Of a DNA stretch of 7,892 bases, positions 1 to 5,967 are shown piece after piece (within the stretch, counting starts at the first letter, position 1; every line of letters begins with the position of its first letter). The stretch is from Lachnospiraceae bacterium. GTDB taxonomy: Bacteria; Bacillota; Clostridia; Lachnospirales; Lachnospiraceae. The position numbers and the translations under genes are program-made. Where the stretch lies: positions 1 through 7,892 of the forward strand of contig JAILNW010000308.1 in assembly GCA_024691145.1 (NCBI GenBank). Reading direction: 5' to 3'. The notes under the pieces are model-generated. The model had not been told where the DNA came from. It was given only the letters and a program-made list of their open reading frames with translations, and did not search any database.

Positions 1-72
1 AATATGGATTTGGAGAGTAGTTAAATATTGGAAATTAAATTAGTTTACAACAGTAATAACTGTTAAGTATAT
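1..72. other. Upstream margin, no assignable gene
   Basis: All three forward frames close early here: TAA at 22-24 in frame 1, TAG at 41-43 in frame 2 and TAG at 16-18 in frame 3. An upstream + strand gene could therefore end in any of them, but too few codons remain to identify one. Frame 2 would read a tryptophan-rich tail (IWIWRVVKYWKLN), which might suit the end of a membrane or glycan protein, but this is a guess. No convincing promoter or rho-independent terminator is visible. Confidence 0.3.
49..64. repeat. Short perfect inverted repeat ahead of the VOC gene
   Basis: AACAGT at 49-54 and ACTGTT at 59-64 are perfect reverse complements separated by the four bases AATA. They end 8 bases before the ATG at 73. 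The stem is only six base pairs with four A/T pairs and no T-run follows, so it is not a good terminator. It could be a small operator half-site pair or a weak hairpin affecting translation of the next gene, which lacks a clear Shine-Dalgarno sequence. In AT-rich DNA it could also be chance. Confidence 0.25.
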
Positions 73-420
73 ATGTTATTAGGAATACATCATTTTGCAA
101 TGATAGTAAGTTCAGATAATATAGTTAAGTTCTATAAGAAACTTGGTTTTAAAGAAATATATCGCAGAGATAGAGAATATGACAGCATCGTTCTTTTAGA
201 AGAAAAAGGTGTTGAGATAGAATTCTTTATTGATGACAGACATGCTAAAAAGAAAGATGAACCATTAGGTTTACGTCATATAGCATTCCAAGTTGATAAT
301 ATAGAATCTACTATTGGGGAGTTAGGACTTGAAGATGGTCATATAATTACTGACTGGATTGGAAGAAGATATTGTAATATTACTGATCCAGAGGGGAATG
401 TAATTGAATTACATGAATGA
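73..420 (+). CDS. VOC (glyoxalase/bleomycin-resistance fold) family protein
   Basis: A 115-residue single-domain protein of the vicinal oxygen chelate superfamily. Two beta-alpha-beta-beta-beta modules are recognisable. The first begins GIHHFAMIV (residues 4-12) and runs into FYKKLGF (20-26) and EIEFF (48-52). The second begins LRHIAFQV (67-74) and ends DPEGNVIELHE (105-115). Candidate metal ligands at the usual four positions are H6 or H7, E50, H69 and E112, so a divalent-metal site looks intact. Family members include glyoxalase I, methylmalonyl-CoA epimerase, dioxygenases and drug-binding proteins; the substrate cannot be told from sequence. The ATG at 73 is the first in-frame start after a TAA at 64-66, but no good ribosome binding site precedes it. 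The next gene starts 39 bases downstream on the same strand and is probably co-transcribed, so a role in sugar-intermediate chemistry is possible but unproven. Confidence 0.85.
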   Translation: MLLGIHHFAMIVSSDNIVKFYKKLGFKEIYRRDREYDSIVLLEEKGVEIEFFIDDRHAKKKDEPLGLRHIAFQVDNIESTIGELGLEDGHIITDWIGRRYCNITDPEGNVIELHE

Positions 421-459
421 TTATAAGATTAAAATCATAGAAAAGGCGTGTAGTAGATT

Positions 460-1341
460 ATGAAGACTTGGAAAAAAGTTTTAGCTCTTGGTACAGCAGT
501 TGCTACAGGAATGGCTATAGTAGCTATTATAAAAAAACCTAAAAGTGTATATAAAGATGATAAATCTCAGCAAAATCCTATGGAAGGAAAAAAGGTTAAA
601 TTTATTAAGAATGATACAGAACCTGAAAATGCTGATGGTGTAAAAGGTCATCTTGAAGCCGTTGGATTAACAAGCCATAAGCCTTCTATGTATGAAAAGT
701 ATATAAAAAGAGGTTTTGATATAGTTTTAAGTTTAGTTGGATTAATTGTACTAAGTCCTGTACTTATAGGTCTTAGTATTGCAATATTTATAGATGATCC
801 TGGACCTGTGCTCTTTACGCAAAAACGTATAGGAAAAGATAAACAATACTTTAAACTTCATAAGTTCCGCTCTATGAAGATGTGTACGCCACATGACAAG
901 CCTACACATATGTTAGAGAATCCAGAACAATATATTACAAGGGTTGGAAAGTTTATACGAGCACATAGTCTTGATGAGCTTCCACAGATTTGGGATATAT
1001 TTATTGGAAATATGTCAGTTATAGGACCTAGACCTGGCTTATGGAATCAGGATTTATTAACATCAGAAAGAGACAAATATGGAGCTAATGATGTTAAACC
1101 TGGACTTACAGGATGGGCTCAGATAAATGGCAGAGACGAACTTGAGATTCCAGATAAAGCAAAGCTTGATGGTAAATATGCTAATGCTTTAAAGAGTGGA
1201 AAAGGTTTAAAGGCAGATATAAAGTGTTTCTTAGGTTCTGTTGGAGTATTCGCTAATGATGATAGTGTTGTTGAAGGCGGAACTGGAGAAATAAAGAAAC
1301 AAGAAATACAGGAGAATTATCAATGGAGAAAGTGCTCATAA
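460..1341 (+). CDS. Initiating sugar transferase (polyprenyl-phosphate phosphoglycosyl transferase, PglC/WcaJ C-terminal type)
   Basis: This 293-residue enzyme is expected to move a sugar-1-phosphate from a nucleotide sugar to undecaprenyl phosphate at the cytoplasmic membrane face, the first committed step of repeat-unit assembly. The bacterial sugar transferase core covers about residues 78-265: a re-entrant membrane helix (KRGFDIVLSLVG then LSPVLIG, 83-104), DPGPVLFTQKRIG (113-125), FKLHKFRSM (131-139), SLDELPQ with the likely catalytic D172-E173 pair, GNMSVIGPRPG (183-193) and KPGLTGWAQINGR (213-225). The minimal family is about 200 residues. This protein has about 77 extra N-terminal residues: a hydrophobic segment at 7-24, then a lysine/aspartate-rich linker (25-77). 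The C-terminal VVEGGTGEIKK tail is, as I recall, shared by some clostridial relatives. The start at ATG 460 has only a weak AAGG upstream (443-446). The gene overlaps the following SDR by 19 bases. The sugar is unknown; the neighbours suggest a 2-acetamido-2,6-dideoxyhexose. Confidence 0.93.
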   Translation: MKTWKKVLALGTAVATGMAIVAIIKKPKSVYKDDKSQQNPMEGKKVKFIKNDTEPENADGVKGHLEAVGLTSHKPSMYEKYIKRGFDIVLSLVGLIVLSPVLIGLSIAIFIDDPGPVLFTQKRIGKDKQYFKLHKFRSMKMCTPHDKPTHMLENPEQYITRVGKFIRAHSLDELPQIWDIFIGNMSVIGPRPGLWNQDLLTSERDKYGANDVKPGLTGWAQINGRDELEIPDKAKLDGKYANALKSGKGLKADIKCFLGSVGVFANDDSVVEGGTGEIKKQEIQENYQWRKCS

Positions 1342-2210
1342 CTGGGGCAAATTCATATATAGGTGTTTCTTTTGAAAACTATGTAAAAGAAAATTACAAC
1401 AACGAACTACAAGTTGATACTGTGGACATGATTGATGGTACATGGAGGAATAAAGATTTTAGTCCTTATGATATTGTATTTCATGTTGCAGGACTTGCTC
1501 ATGCTGATGTTGGTAAAGTTTCAGAAGAAATAAAGGCAAAGTATTATGCAATTAATACTGACTTAGCAATTGAAACATGTAAGAAGGCTAAGAATGAAGG
1601 AGTAAAGCAGTTTGTATTCATGTCCTCCGCTATAATATATGGTGATTCAGCACCATATGGAAAGACAAAAAGAATTAATGCTGATACAATTCCACAGCCT
1701 TCAAATTTTTATGGAGATAGTAAATGGCAAGCTGATAAAGGTGTTAGAGCACTTGCAGATGATACTTTTAAAGTTACAGTATTACGACCACCTATGATAT
1801 ATGGAAAAGGAAGTAAAGGTAATTATCCTACGTTAGCCAAGATGGCAAAGAAACTACCAATCTTTCCTGATATAGATAATGAACGTTCAATGCTTTATAT
1901 AGAAAATCTTTGTGAGTTCTTATGTCAGGTAATGATTAACAATAAAGAAGGTATATTTTGGCCACAGAATGCTGAATATACAAAAACTTCCCAAATGGTA
2001 AAAGTAATTGGAGAAGTTACAGGTCACAAAGTAATGGTAAGTAAGATGTTCAACTGGGGAATTACAATAGCAAGTAAAATGCCTGGTAAAATCAGTGGAT
2101 TAACAAACAAAGCTTTCGGCAATATGAGTTATGACAGCAATATGAGTTGTTATGATTTTGATTACCAAGTTGCAAGTTTACGAGAAAGTATAAGAAGGAC
2201 TGAGGGATAA
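1323..2210 (+). CDS. NAD-dependent epimerase/dehydratase family protein (extended SDR), possible 4-keto-sugar reductase
   Basis: A 295-residue extended short-chain dehydrogenase acting on nucleotide or lipid-linked sugars. The N-terminal Rossmann motif is ITGANSYIG (6-14, GxxxxxG form), followed by HVAGLAHAD (54-62), the MSSAIIYG strand with S101/S102, and the catalytic YxxxK as Y130-G-D-S-K134. LRPPMIYG lies near residue 160, and the C-terminal half is the substrate domain. The HxAGxAH motif and the position beside an initiating PglC-type transferase resemble the WbpV/WreQ-like reductases that reduce a 4-keto-6-deoxy-HexNAc nucleotide to QuiNAc or FucNAc. This assignment is inference; a C4 epimerase is the main alternative. 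ATG 1323 is supported by AGGAGA at 1310-1315, 7 bases upstream. The start lies inside the previous gene, and the stop shares a base with the next start (TAATG), indicating translational coupling on both sides. Confidence 0.85.
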   Translation: MEKVLITGANSYIGVSFENYVKENYNNELQVDTVDMIDGTWRNKDFSPYDIVFHVAGLAHADVGKVSEEIKAKYYAINTDLAIETCKKAKNEGVKQFVFMSSAIIYGDSAPYGKTKRINADTIPQPSNFYGDSKWQADKGVRALADDTFKVTVLRPPMIYGKGSKGNYPTLAKMAKKLPIFPDIDNERSMLYIENLCEFLCQVMINNKEGIFWPQNAEYTKTSQMVKVIGEVTGHKVMVSKMFNWGITIASKMPGKISGLTNKAFGNMSYDSNMSCYDFDYQVASLRESIRRTEG

Positions 2211-3475
2211 TGAAACATATATTAGTCGTATCACAATACTTTTATCCAGAAACATTTCGTATTAACGATATGGCTGATGAATGGGTTAAAAGAGGCTATA
2301 AAGTAACCGTGTTAACAGGCATTCCTAATTATCCAACAGGAAAGTTTTTCAAAGGTTATTCATGGTTAAAAAAAAGGAAAGAAACATTAAACGGTATAGA
2401 CATTATTAGAATACCTATAATACCTCGTGGACATAGTGCAATAGGAATGATTTTAAACTACTTTTCTTTTGTTGTTTCAGGCTGGTTTTGGAATAGATTT
2501 AATAAAGTAAAAGCCGACATAGTTTTTAGTTTTGAAGTTAGTCCTATGACACAAGTTAAGGTAGGTTGTGGTTATGCGAAAAAACATAAAGTACCACACT
2601 TTGTTTATGTTCAAGACTTATGGCCAGAGAATGTGGAAACTGTAACAGATATACATAATAAATACATTATTGGTTTTATAGACAGAATGGTTGATAAAAT
2701 CTATAAACAAGTTGATAAGATATTTGTTACAAGTCCAAGTTTTGTTGAGGCTATTGTAAATAGAAAGAACAAAGTTCCAAGAAAAAAAGTTCATTATTGG
2801 CCTCAGTATGCTGAAGATTTTTATCAGCCAATGAATCCGAAAAAAGTTGATGGAATAGATATTTATGATACTTCATATAAAATTGCATTTACAGGTAATA
2901 TAGGAACAGCTCAAGGTTTAGATATATTACCAAAAACAGCAAAATTACTTAAGGATGAAAATATTAAATTCGTTATTGTTGGTGATGGTAGATATAAAGA
3001 CGAATTTGTAAATCAAATAGATAGTTTTGGTGTAAAAGATAAATTTATTATGATTCCAAGAGTAAATGCTGAAAAAATACCTGAAATATTGAGTACTTGT
3101 GATGCTGGATTCATAAGTTTTAATAATACCACATTATGGGAGAAAACAATTCCGGCAAAACTTCAGAGTTATATGGCATGTGGAAAAGCAATTGTTGCTT
3201 CTGCTTCTGGGGAAACCAAAAGAGTTATCTCTGAAGCTGGTTGTGGAGTATGCTGTGAAATAGGCAATCCTGATGCTTTGGCAGAAGGAATAAAAGAAAT
3301 GTTAAAACTAGACAGTATTGAAGCTGGAAAAAAATCGCGGCATTACTTTGAAGAAAAGTTTGATAAGAAGAAACTTATGGATGAAATGGATGAATACATT
3401 AAATTGGGAGATGGAATTTTTGCAAAAGGCGAGAACTTTTCAAAGATGTACTCAATGTGTGATGGACACAACTGA
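2210..3475 (+). CDS. Glycosyltransferase family 4, WbuB-like
   Basis: A 421-residue GT-B fold glycosyltransferase of the WbuB-like GT4 group. Named members include E. coli WbuB, assigned as an L-FucNAc transferase in O-antigen synthesis. It is predicted to add a second sugar to the lipid-linked acceptor on the cytoplasmic side. Visible motifs are the opening ILVVSQYFYPETFRINDMA (residues 4-22), IPNYPTGKFFKGY, QDLWPEN (135-141), FTGNIGTAQGLD starting near 227, VGDGR (257-261), and the nucleotide-sugar region WEKTIPAKLQSYMACGK from W310. The usual EX7E is E311-x7-Q319 here, a substitution I associate with this subgroup. AAGGA at 2195-2199 precedes the ATG, which overlaps the SDR stop by one base. 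The last roughly 20 residues, after EYIKLGD, look unlike the family and overlap the following gene out of frame. L-FucNAc specificity is inferred from the family only. Confidence 0.9.
   Translation: MKHILVVSQYFYPETFRINDMADEWVKRGYKVTVLTGIPNYPTGKFFKGYSWLKKRKETLNGIDIIRIPIIPRGHSAIGMILNYFSFVVSGWFWNRFNKVKADIVFSFEVSPMTQVKVGCGYAKKHKVPHFVYVQDLWPENVETVTDIHNKYIIGFIDRMVDKIYKQVDKIFVTSPSFVEAIVNRKNKVPRKKVHYWPQYAEDFYQPMNPKKVDGIDIYDTSYKIAFTGNIGTAQGLDILPKTAKLLKDENIKFVIVGDGRYKDEFVNQIDSFGVKDKFIMIPRVNAEKIPEILSTCDAGFISFNNTTLWEKTIPAKLQSYMACGKAIVASASGETKRVISEAGCGVCCEIGNPDALAEGIKEMLKLDSIEAGKKSRHYFEEKFDKKKLMDEMDEYIKLGDGIFAKGENFSKMYSMCDGHN
3406..3410 (+). promoter_or_regulatory. Candidate ribosome binding site deciding the start of amidotransferase copy 1
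   Basis: GGGAG at 3406-3410 is the only good Shine-Dalgarno-like sequence near the start of the amidotransferase. It directly abuts the ATG at 3411, which is too close, but sits 9 bases before an in-frame TTG at 3420-3422, which is ideal. The real start may therefore be TTG 3420, or ATG 3411 used through coupling with the upstream glycosyltransferase. Either choice keeps the conserved CxxC motif. Confidence 0.35.
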
Positions 3476-4562
3476 TTCAAAAATTATTTTTGATGAAGAT
3501 GGTGTATGTGACCATTGTCGAAACTTTGAAAGGAATATTAAACCATATTGGAAATCAAATGAAAATAGATATGATGAGCTAGAAGCACTTTCAAAAAAAA
3601 TAAGGAAAGCTGGTAAAGGAAAGGAATACGATTGTATACTTGGTTTATCTGGTGGTGCAGACAGCTCATATCTTGCATATATTGCAAAAGAGATAATGCA
3701 TTTAAGACCATTAGTCTTTGTAGTAGATACCGGCTGGAATCTTAATGTTGCAGTTGAAAACATAGAAAAGATTGTTAAAGGTCTTGATCTTGATATGTAT
3801 ACAGAAGTTGTAAATTGGAAAGAGATGGCTGATTTGCAGTTGTCTTTTTTTAAAGCTTCAATTTCATCATGTGATCAGCCACAAGATCATGCTATATTTG
3901 CTGCTCTTTATAATTATGCCGTTAAGCATAAAATCAAGTATGTTTTAACTGGCTCAAATAGTGCAACTGAGTTTATACGTCCACCAGTTGAGTGGATTTA
4001 TATGAACGATACAGTTATGTTAAAGGACATTCATAATCGTTATGGTAAAATTCCATTAAAGACATATCCAATATGTGGAATGCTTAAATATAGAATATTA
4101 TATAGATTCTTTTATGGTATGAAAAGAGCATTTCCATTAGATTATGTGGTATATGATAAAGAGAAAGCCATGGAACTTCTTCACGAGAAATATGGATGGA
4201 CAAAATATGAGAATAAACATTATGAGAATGTATTTACCAGATTTTTTGAAGGATATTATTTACCACATAAATTTGGATTTGACACTAGAAAAAATGTCTG
4301 TTCTACACAGATTTTAACAGATACTATGACAAGAGATGAGGCACTGAAGATAATTGAAAAGCCACCTTATGATGTTGAACAAATGGAACTTGATAAGGAA
4401 TATGTGGCAAAAAAAATGGGAATTACTATTGAAGAATTTGATGAAATTATAGAACAGCCAAATAAAACTCCACAAGATTACAAAAATCAAATGTGGGTAA
4501 TAAAGTTAGGTGTTTTTATAGCACGATTGTTTGGTTCTGAAACAAGAAATTTGAGGATATAA
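3411..4562 (+). CDS. wbuX: N-acetyl sugar amidotransferase, copy 1 (WbuX/WbpG/PseA family)
   Basis: An ATP-dependent amidotransferase expected to activate an N-acetyl group on a sugar and, with ammonia from the HisH/HisF pair next door, convert it to N-acetimidoyl (acetamidino). From ATG 3411 it is 383 residues. It has an N-terminal four-cysteine cluster, C13-x2-C16 and C33-x2-C36, with VMDTTD between, likely binding zinc. The PP-loop SGGADS (80-85) marks the ATP pyrophosphatase fold. Further motifs are VDTGWN, VNWKEM, QPQDHAIF and LTGSN, then FFEGYY and TRDEALKIIEKPP near the C-terminus. The same frame stays open back to an ATG at 3318, but the residues encoded there look like out-of-frame translation of the glycosyltransferase, so I start at 3411 (TTG 3420 is also possible). 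It overlaps the glycosyltransferase by 65 bases and ends one base before hisH. Confidence 0.9.
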   Translation: MEFLQKARTFQRCTQCVMDTTDSKIIFDEDGVCDHCRNFERNIKPYWKSNENRYDELEALSKKIRKAGKGKEYDCILGLSGGADSSYLAYIAKEIMHLRPLVFVVDTGWNLNVAVENIEKIVKGLDLDMYTEVVNWKEMADLQLSFFKASISSCDQPQDHAIFAALYNYAVKHKIKYVLTGSNSATEFIRPPVEWIYMNDTVMLKDIHNRYGKIPLKTYPICGMLKYRILYRFFYGMKRAFPLDYVVYDKEKAMELLHEKYGWTKYENKHYENVFTRFFEGYYLPHKFGFDTRKNVCSTQILTDTMTRDEALKIIEKPPYDVEQMELDKEYVAKKMGITIEEFDEIIEQPNKTPQDYKNQMWVIKLGVFIARLFGSETRNLRI

Positions 4563-4563
4563 T

Positions 4564-5184
4564 ATGATAGCTATTTTAGACTATGGTCTTGGAAATCTAG
4601 GATCTATCGCTAATATGCTTAAAGTTATTGGGAAAAAAAGCAAAATAACTAATAATAAAGATGAAATTATAAAAGCAGATGGTATAATTCTTCCTGGTGT
4701 AGGTGCATTTGATGCAGGAATGAGTAAACTAAATGATACTGGACTTTCTGATATTATAAAAGAATGCGCCAATTTAGGAAAGCCTATACTTGGTATATGT
4801 CTTGGAATGCAATTGTTAGGAAAAAAAAGTGAAGAAGGCACTTTATCAGGATTAGGTTTAATTCCATTTGAATGTAAGAAATTTGTATTTGAAGATGATA
4901 TAAGATTAAAGATTCCGCATATGGGCTGGGATATTGTTGATATAAAACAAGAACATCCTATAGTTGAGAATCTGATAGGAACACAAAGGTATTATTTTGT
5001 GCATTCATATTACGCAGTATGTGAAAATAATGATAATGTGTTAATGACTTGTAATTATGGTTTTGATTTTGCATCATCAGTTATAAACAATAATATAATA
5101 GGTGTACAATTTCATCCTGAGAAAAGCCACGATTTTGGTTTAGCTTTGTTAACTAACTTTGTTGAAATGTGTAAGAAGGTATAG
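4564..5184 (+). CDS. hisH: HisH2-type glutamine amidotransferase (glutaminase subunit, WbuY-like)
   Basis: A 206-residue class I glutamine amidotransferase that hydrolyses glutamine and passes ammonia to its HisF-like partner. The glutaminase machinery is complete: oxyanion region PGVGAF (44-49), nucleophile C79 in GICLGMQLL, and H184 and E186 in GVQFHPEKS. W122 in HMGWD and FVHSYY (145-150) also match the HisH family, and the length is normal. Sequence alone would be called the histidine-pathway HisH. However, its neighbours are two sugar amidotransferases and a HisF that has lost a catalytic aspartate, with no other his genes here, so a polysaccharide role like that of P. aeruginosa HisH2 is far more likely. 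GAGGA at 4553-4557 gives a 6-base spacing to ATG 4564. There is one base between the preceding stop and this start, and two bases to hisF, pointing to balanced coupled translation. Confidence 0.93.
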   Translation: MIAILDYGLGNLGSIANMLKVIGKKSKITNNKDEIIKADGIILPGVGAFDAGMSKLNDTGLSDIIKECANLGKPILGICLGMQLLGKKSEEGTLSGLGLIPFECKKFVFEDDIRLKIPHMGWDIVDIKQEHPIVENLIGTQRYYFVHSYYAVCENNDNVLMTCNYGFDFASSVINNNIIGVQFHPEKSHDFGLALLTNFVEMCKKV

Positions 5185-5186
5185 AT

Positions 5187-5957
5187 ATGTTTACGAGACC
5201 TAGAATAATTCCAACATTATTAATTGATAATCGTGATTTAATAAAAACCGTTAATTTTGATAAACGAACATATCTTGGTGATCCTGTTAATGCAGTAAAA
5301 ATATTTAACCGTAAAGGAATTGATGAATTATCTATTCTTGATATTGGTGCTACAAAAAATAATAGAGAACCTGATTATGAACTTCTTAAAGATATAGCAA
5401 GTGAAGCATTTATGCCCCTTAGTTATGGAGGAGGTATAAATAATATTGCACAAATTCATGACTTATTGGCAATTGGATATGAAAAAATAATAATTAACAG
5501 TATGCTGGTGAAAAATCCACAATTAATAAAACAAGCTTCCGAAATGTTTGGTTCACAAAGTATAGTTGCTTCTATTGATGTAAAAAAAGTTAATGGATAT
5601 TATAAGTGTTTTGTTAATGATGGAGAAGAAATAACAGAGGAAGTTCCTATAGATTTAGCAAAAAAAGCTGAAAGTTTAGGTGCTGGTGAGATTATTTTAA
5701 ATTCAATTGATAAAGATGGATTAATGTCTGGTTATGATATAAAACTTGTTAGTTCTGTGGCTGATGCAGTAAAGATGCCTGTTATAGCTATTGGTGGTGC
5801 TGGAAGTATTAAGGATTTAAAAGAAGTATTATCAGATGGTCATGCTCATGCAGCTGCCGGAGGCAGTATGTTTGTTTATTATGGCAGACTTAAAGCTGTA
5901 TTAATAACAGCACCTAATGAACAAGAACTAATTGAAGCAGGAATATATACAATTTAA
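5187..5957 (+). CDS. hisF: HisF2-type (beta/alpha)8 ammonia-channel subunit (WbuZ-like)
   Basis: A 256-residue TIM-barrel protein related to the imidazole glycerol phosphate synthase cyclase. Against the remembered Thermotoga maritima HisF, catalytic D11 (PCLD) is replaced by L12 (PTLL), while D130 is kept as D131 (SIDVKK). The proposed ammonia-gate residues R5, E46, K99 and E167 are all present as R6, E47, K100 and E168. Both phosphate-binding regions survive (YGGGI at 80-84 and the later GGAG). This fits a protein that no longer makes imidazole glycerol phosphate but docks HisH and conducts ammonia to a sugar amidotransferase, as in the HisF2/WbuZ group. The VKTV-like and DPVNAVKIF stretches are also in the style of that group. 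AGAAGG at 5174-5179 lies 7 bases before ATG 5187. The stop overlaps the ribosome binding site of the next gene. Confidence 0.92.
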   Translation: MFTRPRIIPTLLIDNRDLIKTVNFDKRTYLGDPVNAVKIFNRKGIDELSILDIGATKNNREPDYELLKDIASEAFMPLSYGGGINNIAQIHDLLAIGYEKIIINSMLVKNPQLIKQASEMFGSQSIVASIDVKKVNGYYKCFVNDGEEITEEVPIDLAKKAESLGAGEIILNSIDKDGLMSGYDIKLVSSVADAVKMPVIAIGGAGSIKDLKEVLSDGHAHAAAGGSMFVYYGRLKAVLITAPNEQELIEAGIYTI

Positions 5958-5961
5958 GGAG
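5956..5961 (+). promoter_or_regulatory. Strong ribosome binding site overlapping the hisF stop
   Basis: AAGGAG at 5956-5961 begins within the TAA stop of hisF (5955-5957) and lies 6 bases before the ATG at 5968. It is the best Shine-Dalgarno sequence in the window. It fixes the start of the second amidotransferase, and its overlap with the stop couples that gene to hisF. Confidence 0.75.
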
Positions 5962-5967
5962 TAAGAT

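Noticed and set aside
44..72. Possible promoter with TTTACA at 44-49 and a TATAT stretch near 67-72
   Set aside because: The -10-like element would touch the ATG at 73, requiring a leaderless transcript, and such matches are common by chance in this AT-rich DNA.
3318..3410. Upstream in-frame extension of amidotransferase copy 1 starting at ATG 3318
   Set aside because: The extra 31 residues overlap conserved glycosyltransferase sequence in another frame and look nothing like the amidotransferase family, which normally begins just before the first CxxC.
3452..3763. Minus-strand open frame inside amidotransferase copy 1
   Set aside because: It lies wholly opposite well-conserved coding sequence, has no recognisable motif and is a shadow of the AT-rich gene.
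4581..4841. Minus-strand open frame inside hisH
   Set aside because: It sits opposite the conserved PGVGAF and GICLGMQLL coding regions and its composition is low-complexity, so it is an antisense shadow.
4564..5957. Histidine biosynthesis operon fragment
   Set aside because: Only hisH and hisF homologues are present, HisF lacks the first catalytic aspartate, and both neighbours are sugar amidotransferases.
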